DNA of 64,000 nt from Chitinophagaceae bacterium 26-R-25 (GCA_029906195.1 JARWSJ010000001.1:2914001-2978000); one strand, 5' to 3'. Shown: positions 36,594 to 46,085, numbered from the stretch's first letter. Made by a program: numbers and translations. Notes: generated from the letters alone by a model not told the origin.

Positions 36594-37265
36594 ATGAATA
36601 AAACAGTTGCGCTGGTTAATGAATGGGCGGCTTTTGAACAGCATCACCCAAATGGATCAATTGAAGATTTTTGCAGGCATTACCTGGCACATAAGGAGTA
36701 CAAAAAAGAAAAGGGGCCACTTGTAGGCGGCGTTGTTCCTATTATAAATGATGGCCTGCTGTTAAAAATAATCGGCCGCATACATAAACTAAACACGAAT
36801 TACGCCAACCTCGCATTGAAAGGAACGGGAGTAAACCAGATTGAAGAGTTCGGCACTTTGCTCACCATTAAACAAGAAAAGAATCCAAGAAAAACAGAGG
36901 TCATCTATGCCAACTTGTTTGAACTATCAAGCGGCACCGATATGCTTGCACGTATGAAAACACGGGGCTTTGTAAAGGAATATGATGATAAGGAAGATAA
37001 ACGTTCCAAAAGAATTGAACTTACTGCCAAAGGAGAAAAAATCGTTGCCGATTGCAAGGAACGAATAATAATGAATGCCAAAATGATGCTGCACGATATG
37101 GCAGAAGATGATAAAGAGCTTTGCATTCAACTTCTGAAAAACATTGAAATAAAATTTTCTGCCTTATGGCAAAAACATAAGGGGAAAGAGTTCACTGAAA
37201 TTTATAAAGGTATTATGGAAGAAGGCAAAATAAACGGTAAAAAGAGTAAAGAGAAAAAAGGATAG
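36594..37265 (+). CDS. MarR-like winged-helix regulator
   Basis: The protein has 223 residues, longer than most MarR proteins (about 150) because of an N-terminal helix region and a Lys-rich tail (NGKKSKEKKG). The DNA-binding part, about residues 75-150, has TLLTIKQEKNPRKTEVIYAN, a helix-turn-helix region, and the wing RGFVKEYDDKEDKRSKRIEL, followed by TAKGEKIV, a standard MarR pattern. It probably binds as a dimer and controls itself and the divergent membrane gene. The ligand is unknown. Confidence 0.83.
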   Translation: MNKTVALVNEWAAFEQHHPNGSIEDFCRHYLAHKEYKKEKGPLVGGVVPIINDGLLLKIIGRIHKLNTNYANLALKGTGVNQIEEFGTLLTIKQEKNPRKTEVIYANLFELSSGTDMLARMKTRGFVKEYDDKEDKRSKRIELTAKGEKIVADCKERIIMNAKMMLHDMAEDDKELCIQLLKNIEIKFSALWQKHKGKEFTEIYKGIMEEGKINGKKSKEKKG

Positions 37266-37308
37266 GCTGCAATGCAGGCTCAAAGCGATTACAACAATGT
37301 AATCAGGT

Positions 37309-37448
37309 TGTTAGTTGTTAGTCGTTTGTCGTTGGGCTTTATGCGAAAAATGCCCGCTGGATTGAACCAGCAGGCATTTCGAAAAGGGCGAATGCGATTC
37401 GTTTTGAAGTTAAGGGCGAATGCAATTCGCCCCTACAATTTTCAATTA
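37309..37448. repeat. Composite of GTTGTTA arm, GCGAATGCAATTCGC palindromes and a family B arm
   Basis: 37309-37338 has GTTGTTA-like units. Then come GGGCGAATGCGATTCG (about 37387) and GGGCGAATGCAATTCGCCC (about 37411). Finally AATTTTCAATTATT at 37436-37450 is a short family B arm that supplies the TAA of the DUF1080 gene on the minus strand. Confidence 0.6.
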
Positions 37449-38822
37449 TTTCAACGTTTTTATCTTAATATTTCTAAAGCTCACTTCATTGCCGTGATCT
37501 TGCAAAAGGATGTGCCCCTTTGGCGCTTCGCCGAAATTTGGCCATACTTTGTATTTGCTGATGGCAACCAGATCACGGAAAGATTTTGAACCTCTTTCAT
37601 ATTCCAGCACTTTAACACCGTTGAGATAATGTTCAACATGGTTATTTGGCAACACAACAATACGTCCTGTGTTCCACTGACCAATTTTGCGAACAAAGCG
37701 AGGATCTTTTTTTCCAGTGATCAAATCATATAAAGAAGCCAATGTTCTGTTTCCATCGCGGCCCAATTTTGCATCAGGATGCAATTCATCATCTAATACC
37801 TGGTATTCGAGACCGATCGCTGAACCCTGGTTATTCTCACTAAGTGTTACAAAATATTTCACGCCGCTGTTTGCACCGGGAGTAAGTTTGAATTCAAATG
37901 ACAAATCAAACGCACTGTATTCATCAATCGTTACAATGTCGCCGCCATTTGCAGACTCTTTTCCTTCCGAAGAAAGGACAGTCAACGCACCTTCTTCAAT
38001 TTTCCAGCCTTGCTCAGGGAAGCCCGGCTTGTACGCGCCTTTCCAACCGTTGCTCGTTTTTCCGTCAAACAATAATTTCCAGCCGTTGCTTTTTTCGTAA
38101 TTACTTAACGTGTTCAGTTGTTTATTTACTACAAAAATGTTTTTCGAAAACGGAGCCGGTTTTAAATTGGCCGTTTGAATGCGAATGTTTTTGAAGTACA
38201 CTTTCTTACCTGCTTTATCATTTTTGCCAATGGCATGCACCTGCAAACCAATGAAGCCTTTTTTATCGGCATCATCTACGAGGTAAGCAACAGATTGTCC
38301 GTTTACAAATGTGCGAATATCACTGCCGATACACTCAATGCGATAGTGATTGTAGCCATTTAGTTTGAATGCTTTTTTTGCTTCAGGATGCAATGTAAGC
38401 GGGTATAACCAATCTCTTCTTGCTTCATCGTAAATACCGCCAGACCACGCTCTTGAAGATCCATCAACTTCAGCCTGGTAGCCATACACACGTCCCTTGC
38501 CTTCATTTCCATCGGGGTCAAAATGGCTGCGCAACTGAATGCCTGAATTGAAAGTAGAATCTTCGATTCTTATATCTGCTTCCAGGATAAAATCACCATA
38601 CTCTTTTTCAGTCACCAAAAATGAATTAGGTGAACCGGTAACCGTAGTGCCGACAATGTTGCCATTTACTACTTCGTATTTTGCTTTTCCCGTTGCCTGT
38701 TTCCAGCCATTTAAAGTTTTGCCGTCAAACAAATTTGTCCATCCGGAAGTTTTTGTTTGTGCAAAAGCCGGAACAATAAATGCGCTGCAAGCGAGTATCA
38801 TTATTGAGCGGGTAAGTTTCAT
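37446..38822 (-). CDS. Exported protein with two DUF1080 (3-keto-disaccharide hydrolase) domains
   Basis: The protein has 458 residues with a signal peptide (ends PAFAQ). Two copies of the LamG-like DUF1080 fold are present, each starting with the same kind of motif: WTNLFDGKTLNGWKQ near residue 28 and WKLLFDGKTSNGWKG near residue 248. The paired strands DFILEADIRIEDSTFNSGIQ and LSFEFKLTPGANSGVKYF follow in each. The family is linked to hydrolysis or lysis of 3-keto-glycosides in the periplasm. It sits beside two exported Gfo/Idh/MocA oxidoreductases, the enzymes that would make the 3-keto group. Its stop codon lies in a repeat arm. Confidence 0.88.
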   Translation of the reverse strand: MKLTRSIMILACSAFIVPAFAQTKTSGWTNLFDGKTLNGWKQATGKAKYEVVNGNIVGTTVTGSPNSFLVTEKEYGDFILEADIRIEDSTFNSGIQLRSHFDPDGNEGKGRVYGYQAEVDGSSRAWSGGIYDEARRDWLYPLTLHPEAKKAFKLNGYNHYRIECIGSDIRTFVNGQSVAYLVDDADKKGFIGLQVHAIGKNDKAGKKVYFKNIRIQTANLKPAPFSKNIFVVNKQLNTLSNYEKSNGWKLLFDGKTSNGWKGAYKPGFPEQGWKIEEGALTVLSSEGKESANGGDIVTIDEYSAFDLSFEFKLTPGANSGVKYFVTLSENNQGSAIGLEYQVLDDELHPDAKLGRDGNRTLASLYDLITGKKDPRFVRKIGQWNTGRIVVLPNNHVEHYLNGVKVLEYERGSKSFRDLVAISKYKVWPNFGEAPKGHILLQDHGNEVSFRNIKIKTLK

Positions 38823-38849
38823 ATTGTTGTTTGTTTTTTTCTTTTTTTG

Positions 38850-40052
38850 TTATCTGGAAAAATTATAGGCTGTTTGCCAGTTTTGCGTTGTTCTTGAATC
38901 AATTGCTTTATTTGCGAGGTGCACACATACTGCTGTTGTGGCACCGGTGATAATGTTAGATGCAGGCACGGATTTCTCTGTTATGCATTTATAGAAGTCC
39001 TTCAATGCATACCATGTGCCGTCTTTCAGTTTTTCTTTTACCAGGGAAACACCCCCATCATTTCTTTCTACAATTTTAGTGGCACCGGTAACGCCATCTA
39101 CGGTTTCATGGACCACGTCGTTTCCTTTTTCAGGATAAAAAACACCGTCGTTGGTTAACAAATGTACTGCACCTTTTGTACCTTTTATTTTGAAGATATA
39201 ACCATCGTGCGCATTACCGCATGTTGCACCAAAATTGCCGATCATGTTGTCTTTATCATATCGCAGAATGGCTTGCACGTTGTCATTTGTTTCCCTGCCA
39301 TCTTTGTAATAATCGATGCCGCCAACGCCCACCACTTCATTTGGATGAGTATCAAATGCCCAGTTGATAAAATCAATCTGATGCGATAGCAACTCTGCCA
39401 CCAAGCCACCGGAATATTCTTTGTACATGCGCCAGTTGATCTTTCTTTCCAACTCAGGTGACGGTACAGGTCTGCGCCAGTTCCAGTTACGATCCCAGCG
39501 ACAATCTATCTGAACCACTTTTCCGAGGTAACCTTTCTGTATCATTTCCTTTACAGAAAAATACAAGGGAGAATAACGGTATTGGTGACCAACCTGTAAC
39601 ACCTGTGTACTGTGGCTTTTAGAAAGCTTCACCAGGTCTATGGCCTGATCAATGGAGTAGGTCATTGTTTTTTCAAGGTAAACATGTTTACCTGCATTCA
39701 ATGCATCAACAGCTATTTTGTAATGCTCGGAAAGTGGCGTGGCTATTACAACTGACTGAATTGTCTTATCGTCGAGTAATGCTTTGTAATCTTTGTAGAC
39801 TTTTGGATTATTGGTAGCATCAACCTTTTTGGCTTCCTCGATTCGAAAATCCAATACGTCACAGATTGCCGTTATGGCAAAGCTATCATTCAGTTGTTTT
39901 AGCACAGACATTATCCCCTTACCTCTGTCGCCGCAACCAATAATGCCGACGGTTATTTTTTCGCCAGCATTTTGTGCATACAATAGTTGATTGCTCAACA
40001 ACAATCCACCAGCGACCAGACTGCCATTTTTAATAAAGTTCCTACGATCCAT
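38850..40052 (-). CDS. Tat-exported Gfo/Idh/MocA-family oxidoreductase
   Basis: The protein has 400 residues. The start MDRRNFIKNGSLVAGGLLLS is a twin-arginine signal (RRNFIK). The NAD fold has VGIIGCGDRGKGI near residue 34, and the family motif HVYLEKTMTYSIDQA is near residue 125 with EKT in place of the common EKP. The catalytic region has LLSHQIDFINWAFDTHPNEV near residue 220. Tat export suggests the cofactor is bound in the cytoplasm before folding. It is 27 bases upstream of the DUF1080 gene on the same strand, so they are probably one operon. Confidence 0.92.
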   Translation of the reverse strand: MDRRNFIKNGSLVAGGLLLSNQLLYAQNAGEKITVGIIGCGDRGKGIMSVLKQLNDSFAITAICDVLDFRIEEAKKVDATNNPKVYKDYKALLDDKTIQSVVIATPLSEHYKIAVDALNAGKHVYLEKTMTYSIDQAIDLVKLSKSHSTQVLQVGHQYRYSPLYFSVKEMIQKGYLGKVVQIDCRWDRNWNWRRPVPSPELERKINWRMYKEYSGGLVAELLSHQIDFINWAFDTHPNEVVGVGGIDYYKDGRETNDNVQAILRYDKDNMIGNFGATCGNAHDGYIFKIKGTKGAVHLLTNDGVFYPEKGNDVVHETVDGVTGATKIVERNDGGVSLVKEKLKDGTWYALKDFYKCITEKSVPASNIITGATTAVCVHLANKAIDSRTTQNWQTAYNFSR

Positions 40053-40085
40053 TTTATACTTTTTAAATGTTCACCTCTAAGGTTC

Positions 40086-40163
40086 ACCACTAAGTCACTA
40101 AGGACGCTAAGTTTCACTAAGAGAACCCTAAGTGCGGCTTTGTGTCCTTAGTGACTTAGTGGT
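40086..40163. repeat. Family G hairpin with a perfect 20-bp stem (CACTAAG units)
   Basis: ACCACTAAGTCACTAAGGAC (40086-40105) is exactly complementary to 40144-40163. The core repeats CACTAAG and CCTAAG. The right arm overlaps the end of the ApbE gene, supplying its last codons and stop. Confidence 0.88.
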
Positions 40164-41152
40164 AAACTAGAATCTTTAAAATTTTTACTGGTTGTATCTT
40201 TAATGACACCATTGTCTTCGTAAATAAAATAAGCACTCATATCTTTTCTACCATCCACAAATTTCATCGCTTTTTCAAGTCCCATTAACATCAACGCGTT
40301 GTCATAAGCATCGGCGGTAATGGCATCTTTTGCAAACACCGTCACACTTATCAGTTCGTTTTGTGAAGAATAGCCAATCTTCGGATTGATAATATGGGAT
40401 ACCTTCTTTCCTCCCGATTCGTGATATTTTCTATAACTCCCCGAAGTGGTTACCGCACCACTATCAAGGCTGATCATTTTTTGAAAATGTTCATTGTCAA
40501 AGTCACTTTGCGGGGCTTCAATGCCTATTTTCATAGCGGTGTTTTCCGGATATTTTTTCCCTTTCACGCGTATTTCTCCGCCGACTTCAATCATGTAATT
40601 GCGAATGCCGTTTGCTTCGAAAAAATCGCTCAGCACATCCACGCTATATCCCTGTGCAATGCCGTTTACATCTATCTGCACGCATGGCTTTGATTTCCGC
40701 AGAAAATTATTTTCCAACACCAGCAGCTTCGAACTTATGCATGGCAATAATGATTGAATAACTGCGCTATCAGGCTCGCTTACATTTTTCTTGTTTCCAA
40801 ATCCCCATGCCTGCACAAGCGGCAAAACGGTAATGTCAAACAAACCGTTCGTTTGCTCATAAGTATCGAGTGATTTTTGTACAACCGCTTTCAAATGTTT
40901 ATCAATGTTACATCCGCCGGCAGATGCATTGAATTTGCTGATGACTGAATACGATTTGTAAATTGACAAAGAACTATCCAGGCTGTTTAAAATGCTGTCA
41001 ACCTGCAGTTGATGTATCGAACTATCTTCCGCGTAGTACGTAATGTGATAGGTTGTTCCCTGCGCAAATCCGCTGATCTGAAATTTATGCATTTCATTAA
41101 ACGATTGCGCATTCCACGCATTCAACCACATTAAAAACACTAAAACATTCAT
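40148..41152 (-). CDS. apbE: FAD:protein FMN transferase (ApbE)
   Basis: The protein has 334 residues. The first 16 residues are hydrophobic and may be a signal peptide, as expected for a periplasmic ApbE. IDVNGIAQGYSVDVLSDFF near residue 167 and NYMIEVGGEIRVKG near residue 189 are the FAD-binding core, and KDAITADAYDNALMLMGLEK near residue 275 is the Mg2+ region. ApbE attaches FMN to a Thr of partner flavoproteins. No NqrC, RnfG or FMN-binding-domain partner is in the window. The tail LPLSH and the stop come from the family G hairpin arm, so its C-terminus looks recently reshaped. Confidence 0.92.
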   Translation of the reverse strand: MNVLVFLMWLNAWNAQSFNEMHKFQISGFAQGTTYHITYYAEDSSIHQLQVDSILNSLDSSLSIYKSYSVISKFNASAGGCNIDKHLKAVVQKSLDTYEQTNGLFDITVLPLVQAWGFGNKKNVSEPDSAVIQSLLPCISSKLLVLENNFLRKSKPCVQIDVNGIAQGYSVDVLSDFFEANGIRNYMIEVGGEIRVKGKKYPENTAMKIGIEAPQSDFDNEHFQKMISLDSGAVTTSGSYRKYHESGGKKVSHIINPKIGYSSQNELISVTVFAKDAITADAYDNALMLMGLEKAMKFVDGRKDMSAYFIYEDNGVIKDTTSKNFKDSSLPLSH

Positions 41153-41157
41153 ACGCT

Positions 41158-41368
41158 TCTACTAACGTGTCGCCCCTCTGGGGCTTGAGGCACGGCGAAT
41201 GTGATTCGCACCAACACATTTTCAACTTTCAATTTACAATTTTCAATTGCAACACTCTTCTGTTGCAGCAGGGCGAATGCAATTCGCCCCTACCATTTTC
41301 AATTTTCAACTTTCAATTTTCAATTCATCCCCATTTTCAAATTTGCAAATTCCCAAATTTTCAAATTA
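41158..41368. repeat. Mosaic of four dispersed repeat families
   Basis: In order: a CTAACGTGTCGCCCC-n-GGGGC palindrome (41160-41185) as in the 8 kb cluster; a degenerate GGCGAATGTGATTCGC (41195); family B TTTTCAA arms (41217-41245 and 41295-41330) around GGGCGAATGCAATTCGCCC (41272); and a family E TTTTCAAA arm (41333-41368) whose last bases give the TAA of the next gene. There are no coding signals. Confidence 0.7.
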
Positions 41369-42679
41369 CACCACCGGTTCCCAACCTTTCTCGTACGTTC
41401 TTCTCCACAATGCCATCGCGTCTTTGTCGTTGAGAATGTGGCCGTTTGATGCATCGCAGTTCAACGTGCGCCCGGTCCTTTGTGAAATATTCGCCAGGTG
41501 GCAGAGCAGTACGCTTTTGTGCGCCTCACTCACAGGAGAATTTAATTTCGCCTCGCCGCGAATGCCCTGAAGGAAATTATTGAGGTGAAACAAATCATCA
41601 TTTCCGCTTGCACTTAACGTATTTCCTGCCTCTACAACAGCAGTACTTTTTACTTCTTTGATCAGTTTATTGCTGGCATCATAAATGGCATAGTCGCTAC
41701 CGCCTTTGTTAATCAGTGAACCTTTATCTCCGTAAATAACAAAGCCTCGTCCGGAGCCTTCTACAGGGAAATTATTGCAACTTCTTCCTTCCCACGTAAT
41801 GGCTTTATCGTTGCCAAATTCAAAGCTGGCAATTTGCGTGTCTGGTGTTTGCCAATCATCTTTAAACGCGTATCTGCCACCAGCAGACGTAACTTTCGTA
41901 GGGTATTCCGCATCCAGGAACCAACGGCAACAATCAACTTCGTGTGTAGCGTTGTTGCAGGTTTCTGATGTGCCCCAATGCCAGAACCAATGCCAGTTAT
42001 AGTGAACAAGATTGTCCTGGTAGTCGCGTCTTGGTGCAGGCCCTTGCCACAGGTCAAAATCAAGCGTAGCCGGAACCGGAACTTTTTTCCCAATGCCAAT
42101 TGATTTTCTATTGTTGGTATACCATGATTTTCCTAAGTAAGGTGTGCCAATGATGCCTCCCCTTACCTCCTGCACGGCTTGTATCAAAGTAGGCATTGAT
42201 CTGCGCTGATTACCCATTTGAATGAGCTTGCCAAATTTCGTTTCCGCTTTTGTAAGCAACTCCCCTTCATACGGATTGTGTCCGCACGGCTTTTCCACGT
42301 ACACATGTTTGCCATTGGAAACACCCAATATTGCAGCTGGTGCATGCCAATGATCAGGTGCGGCGACCACCAAAGCATCAAAATCTTTTTGCTGAACTAG
42401 TTTGCGTATATCTTTTACAACAGTTGGCTTGCGTGGTGCATTTTTCAATGCATTCAATCCATTTTGAATGGCTTTATCTTCAACATCGCAGATGTAGGCG
42501 ATCTCCACGTTGGGCATTTTGGAGAAACATTCGGCGAGATATGATCCCCGACTATTGACGCCCATTACAGACAGTACAACTTTATTACTGGGAGCCATTT
42601 TTCCAAACACAGGAAAATTAAGAATGGTGAGGCCTGCGGCCGAGGCGGAGCTTAACTTAATGAATTTTCTGCGATGCAT
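41366..42679 (-). CDS. Tat-exported Gfo/Idh/MocA-family oxidoreductase (second copy)
   Basis: The protein has 437 residues and begins MHRRKFIKLSSASAAGLTIL, a strong twin-arginine signal (RRKFIK). The NAD fold is LSVMGVNSRGSYLAE near residue 36. HVYVEKPCGHNPYEGELL near residue 128 is the EKP motif. HWHWFWHWGTSETCNNATHE motif-type residues (NWHWFWHWGT, then CNNATHEVDCCRW near residue 235) match the exported glucose-fructose-oxidoreductase-like branch common in Bacteroidota. It is clearly different from the copy at 38850-40052, not a recent duplicate. The stop codon is supplied by a repeat arm. Confidence 0.92.
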   Translation of the reverse strand: MHRRKFIKLSSASAAGLTILNFPVFGKMAPSNKVVLSVMGVNSRGSYLAECFSKMPNVEIAYICDVEDKAIQNGLNALKNAPRKPTVVKDIRKLVQQKDFDALVVAAPDHWHAPAAILGVSNGKHVYVEKPCGHNPYEGELLTKAETKFGKLIQMGNQRRSMPTLIQAVQEVRGGIIGTPYLGKSWYTNNRKSIGIGKKVPVPATLDFDLWQGPAPRRDYQDNLVHYNWHWFWHWGTSETCNNATHEVDCCRWFLDAEYPTKVTSAGGRYAFKDDWQTPDTQIASFEFGNDKAITWEGRSCNNFPVEGSGRGFVIYGDKGSLINKGGSDYAIYDASNKLIKEVKSTAVVEAGNTLSASGNDDLFHLNNFLQGIRGEAKLNSPVSEAHKSVLLCHLANISQRTGRTLNCDASNGHILNDKDAMALWRRTYEKGWEPVV

Positions 42680-42769
42680 TGTGACAAGCTTTTTTTTATT
42701 AAGTGTTAAATGTAAATAATACGCATGAAATTTTTTCTGTTTATTTAAAAGTTAATCAGGTTGTTTGAA

Positions 42770-42944
42770 TTAATTTGAAAATTTGAGGATTTGAGGATTT
42801 GAGGATTTGAAAATTCATTCTGTGCAACTTGTCATTTTTTCAAATTAATTCGCTAAAAATCCGGGAGCAAATAAAAAATTCAGAATGACTCACCTAAAGC
42901 ATTTTCATATTCTCATATTTTCAAATTTTCAAATTGCTTGCCTT
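42770..42944. repeat. Family E octamer hairpin (ATTTGAGG units)
   Basis: The left arm (about 42770-42812) repeats ATTTGAGG/ATTTGAAA. The right arm (about 42902-42944) repeats the complement (TTTTCAAA, TCTCATAT). The core of about 90 bases is unique. It lies between the divergent Gfo/Idh/MocA and META genes. Confidence 0.75.
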
Positions 42945-42975
42945 TCCGTATCTTGACCGCCTAATATTTCGCAAC

Positions 42976-43431
42976 ATGAAAAGACTACTGTACTCGTTTC
43001 TTATTTTAACAGCTGCATTGCTTTCTTTTTCCGACAGCAGTGCTCAAAAAAAGAGTCGCAACAAGAATTCTCCTTTAGCTGGAACAAATTGGAAACTGGC
43101 GTATGCAGGAAACTCGCCTTATAATCCGCCTCCGGGTGTAAGACTTGTTTCGATGACATTAAACGATTCCACCAAAAATATAACTGGTTTTCTTGGCTGT
43201 AATAATCTTGCTGGTAACTATATGCTTTTTGGAAAAGACGGCATCACGTTTACTGTTGTTTCAACGAAAAAAGCCTGTAAACCGGATGCGATGAGAGTAG
43301 AAAACGATCTTTCAACCGCTTTAACCGATGCTAACAAGTACAAAATAGACGGAGACAAGCTGGCGCTTTTTAAAGACGATACTTTCGTAGCGGCATTCAT
43401 TGCACAAAAAGAAGAAACTCCACATCCATAA
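42976..43431 (+). CDS. Exported META-domain protein
   Basis: The start at ATG 42976 gives 151 residues beginning MKRLLYSFLILTAALLSFSD, a signal peptide. An upstream in-frame ATG (42934) lies inside the repeat arm. The META domain is recognisable from LAGTNWKLAYAG near residue 36, ITGFLGCNNLAGNYMLFG near residue 75 (GCN-aGxY is diagnostic) and STKKAC. HslJ and other META proteins are heat- or drug-related but poorly understood. A hairpin terminator follows immediately. Confidence 0.88.
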   Translation: MKRLLYSFLILTAALLSFSDSSAQKKSRNKNSPLAGTNWKLAYAGNSPYNPPPGVRLVSMTLNDSTKNITGFLGCNNLAGNYMLFGKDGITFTVVSTKKACKPDAMRVENDLSTALTDANKYKIDGDKLALFKDDTFVAAFIAQKEETPHP

Positions 43432-43467
43432 ATAAAAACGGGTAGTTCGCACTACCCATTTTTATTT
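43430..43467 (+). terminator. Intrinsic terminator of the META gene
   Basis: A 17-base arm (AAATAAAAACGGGTAGT) pairs with its complement apart from one C/A mismatch, around a TCGC loop. The T-rich 3' half and overlap with the stop codon make it a compact terminator. The rest of the gap to 43713 shows no gene. Confidence 0.85.
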
Positions 43468-43713
43468 GTTTCTGTTTTATCTTAAAAATCATTTCATCGG
43501 ATAAAGTAGGGAATAGAGTTTCAATCCCCCGTTGTAGTGTTAGGCAACGGAGCATCCTAAAGTTAAGCTTCCTTTTTCATAGCATTTAACATCCCGCAAA
43601 ATTTTTCCATTAATTTTCTCTCCACTGCGAACCCTGTCTTCTGTCTTTTTGCGTTTGTGTCTTCCCGGTTTTGGGCCGATTTGTTTAATTTGTTGAATAG
43701 TCCTTATAATTTG

Positions 43714-43732
43714 GTAAAACGATTTACATTTG
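43714..43732 (+). promoter_or_regulatory. LacI-type operator fused to the GH92 promoter
   Basis: The operator GTAAAACGATTTAC (43714-43727) overlaps the perfect -10-like box TACATTTG (43725-43732), 38 bases before the GH92 ATG. The same 14-mer pattern lies at 47066-47079 and 48382-48395. A bound repressor would cover the -10 region. Confidence 0.75.
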
Positions 43733-43769
43733 TTTTAATCATTTTCTATTTCACCCGAAACCAACTTAC

Positions 43770-46067
43770 ATGAGAATATCGTTGAGTCTACTTTTCCTGG
43801 CTTTGAATGTGGCTGCCTATGCACAACAAAAGGGTACTGAAAATCTTGTGCAGTATGTAAAGCCAATCATCGGCACCCAACGCATGGGGCACACCTATCC
43901 CGGCGCAACGGCTCCATTTGGCATGGTGCAGTTAAGTCCGGATACCGACACCATTCCCTATGAAATGAACGGCAAATACAATGGTGACGTCTACAAGTAC
44001 TGTGCAGGTTATCAATCTGATGATAAAACGATTGTAGGCTTTAGCCACACGCATTTCAGCGGAACGGGCCACTCAGATCTTGGTGATTTTTTGATCATCC
44101 CCACAGTTGGCGATCTGCAACTCAATCCAGGAACGGCAGACAATCCGACAGGTGGTTACCGTTCGCCATTTTCACATAACAACGAAACCGCAGAAGCAGG
44201 GTATTATAAAGTAAAACTTGACCGCTATAATATTGAAGCGGAGCTTACTGCCACTACCCGCGTTGGCTTTCATCAGTATACTTTTCCCAAAAGCGATAAC
44301 GCACACATCATTCTTGATTTGATGGCAGGCATTTACAACTATGATGATAAAAACGTGTGGACATTCATGCGGGTGGAAAATGACACGCTTGTTACAGGCT
44401 ATCGCCAAACGAATGGCTGGGGACGCACACGCACCGTTTATTTTGCCATGAGTTTTTCCAAACCAATTACAGAATACGGCAATAAAAACTTTGACAAAAA
44501 GCAATCGTATCACGGCTTCTGGGGCAAATTTGACCAAAGCAAAAACTTCCCGGAAATAGCAGGCAAACAATTTCGTGCCTACTTCAATTTCAAAACAACG
44601 GAAGGTGAAAAAATAAAGATAAAATTTGCGCTGTCGCCGGTGAGTACTGCCAATGCTTTAATGAATATGCGTGCAGAAATTCCCGGTTGGGATTTTGAAA
44701 AAGTAAAAACCGATGTGCAGGATGCCTGGCAGAATGAGCTGCAAAAGATCGCCATTCAATCGCAAAGCAGAGAAGAGAAGGAAAACTTTTATACTTCAAT
44801 GTACCATGCATTCATCAACCCTATCACTTACATGGATGCTGATGGCTCTTACAAAGGGATTGATCAAAATGTACATAAGGCAGATGGTTTTACCAACTAC
44901 ACCATTTTCTCTTTGTGGGATACCTATAGGGCATTGCATCCGTTCTTTAATTTGATTCAGCCAAAACGCAATGCCGATATGGTGCAGTCCATGCTGGCGC
45001 ACTTTGATCAAAGTGCGGAGCATATGTTACCGGTTTGGTCGCACTATGCCAATGAAAACTGGTGCATGAGCGGCTATCACAGTGTTTCTGTTTTGGCAGA
45101 CGCCATCGTAAAAGGCAATGCGAACATTGATGCCAACAGAGCATTGGAGGCTTGCATTACAACATCAGGCTTCAGAAGATTTGACGGGCTTGGTTACTAC
45201 ATTGATAAAGGTTATGTGCCTTGCGACAAAACGGGTTCTTCCGTTTCTACAACACTTGAATATGCTTACGATGACTGGTGCATTGCACAAGCTGCAAAAA
45301 AAATTGGCAATACCAAAGTATACGATGAGTACATGAAGCGGTCAGAAAATTACAAGAACGTTTTCGATCCTTCCATTGGGTATATGAGACCGCGATACAG
45401 CGATGGTAAATTCAGGGAAAAGTTTGATGTGCTTAGCACTAATGACCAGGGCTTTATTGAAGGCAATGCGTGGAATTTCAGCTTTTTTGTACCACATAAT
45501 CCAGCCTCTTTGATTACGATGATGGGTGGTAAAAAACGTTTTGTGCAACACCTTGACTCGTTGTTTACCATGGAGCTGCCGGACAAATATTTTGCAGAAA
45601 CAGAGGACATCACACGCGATGGCATCATTGGCAACTATGTGCATGGAAACGAGCCATCACACCACGTTGCATATCTCTACAACTGGACGGACCAACCATG
45701 GAAAACGCAGGAACGTGTAAGAATGATTCTCAAAAAACAATATCGTTCGGCACCCGACGGTCTTGGAGGAAATGATGATTGCGGGCAAATGAGTGCCTGG
45801 TATATTTTTACTACACTTGGGTTCTACCCTGTCGCTCCGGGCTCTGATCAGTATGCTCTCGGAAGTCCCGCTATTGATGGCGCTGTTTTACATCTTGAAA
45901 ATGGTAAAACATTTACCATTGAAGTAAACAATCAAAGCGACAAGAATGTGTATGTGAAAAAAGTATTGTTGAACGGGCAGCCGCTAAACAGGCTTTACAT
46001 AACGAACAGCGAAATAATGAACGGCGGCAAGATCAGTTTTTATATGAGTGATAAACACGGCAAGTAA
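43770..46067 (+). CDS. GH92 family alpha-mannosidase, exported
   Basis: The protein has 765 residues with a signal peptide (ends AAYAQ). Family hallmarks: GTQRMGHTYPGATAPFGMVQ near residue 36, HTHFSGTGHSDLGD near residue 93, the catalytic-region GNEPSHHVAYLYNW near residue 629 and LGGNDDCGQMSAWYIF near residue 665. GH92 enzymes are Ca2+-dependent inverting exo-mannosidases that trim alpha-linked mannose, often from N-glycans or fungal mannan. It should act in the periplasm or outside the cell. A LacI-type operator overlaps its promoter, and the regulator is encoded 1.1 kb beyond its end. Confidence 0.95.
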   Translation: MRISLSLLFLALNVAAYAQQKGTENLVQYVKPIIGTQRMGHTYPGATAPFGMVQLSPDTDTIPYEMNGKYNGDVYKYCAGYQSDDKTIVGFSHTHFSGTGHSDLGDFLIIPTVGDLQLNPGTADNPTGGYRSPFSHNNETAEAGYYKVKLDRYNIEAELTATTRVGFHQYTFPKSDNAHIILDLMAGIYNYDDKNVWTFMRVENDTLVTGYRQTNGWGRTRTVYFAMSFSKPITEYGNKNFDKKQSYHGFWGKFDQSKNFPEIAGKQFRAYFNFKTTEGEKIKIKFALSPVSTANALMNMRAEIPGWDFEKVKTDVQDAWQNELQKIAIQSQSREEKENFYTSMYHAFINPITYMDADGSYKGIDQNVHKADGFTNYTIFSLWDTYRALHPFFNLIQPKRNADMVQSMLAHFDQSAEHMLPVWSHYANENWCMSGYHSVSVLADAIVKGNANIDANRALEACITTSGFRRFDGLGYYIDKGYVPCDKTGSSVSTTLEYAYDDWCIAQAAKKIGNTKVYDEYMKRSENYKNVFDPSIGYMRPRYSDGKFREKFDVLSTNDQGFIEGNAWNFSFFVPHNPASLITMMGGKKRFVQHLDSLFTMELPDKYFAETEDITRDGIIGNYVHGNEPSHHVAYLYNWTDQPWKTQERVRMILKKQYRSAPDGLGGNDDCGQMSAWYIFTTLGFYPVAPGSDQYALGSPAIDGAVLHLENGKTFTIEVNNQSDKNVYVKKVLLNGQPLNRLYITNSEIMNGGKISFYMSDKHGK

Positions 46068-46085
46068 TGCTTCACTCAAATCTTT

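Noticed and set aside
37272..37589. 105-codon rightward frame after the winged-helix gene
   Set aside because: It reads through dispersed repeats and the antisense of the DUF1080 end.
41167..41570. Overlapping rightward frames rich in Phe, Asn and Gln
   Set aside because: They are translations of the open strand of TTTTCAA-type repeat arms, not genes.
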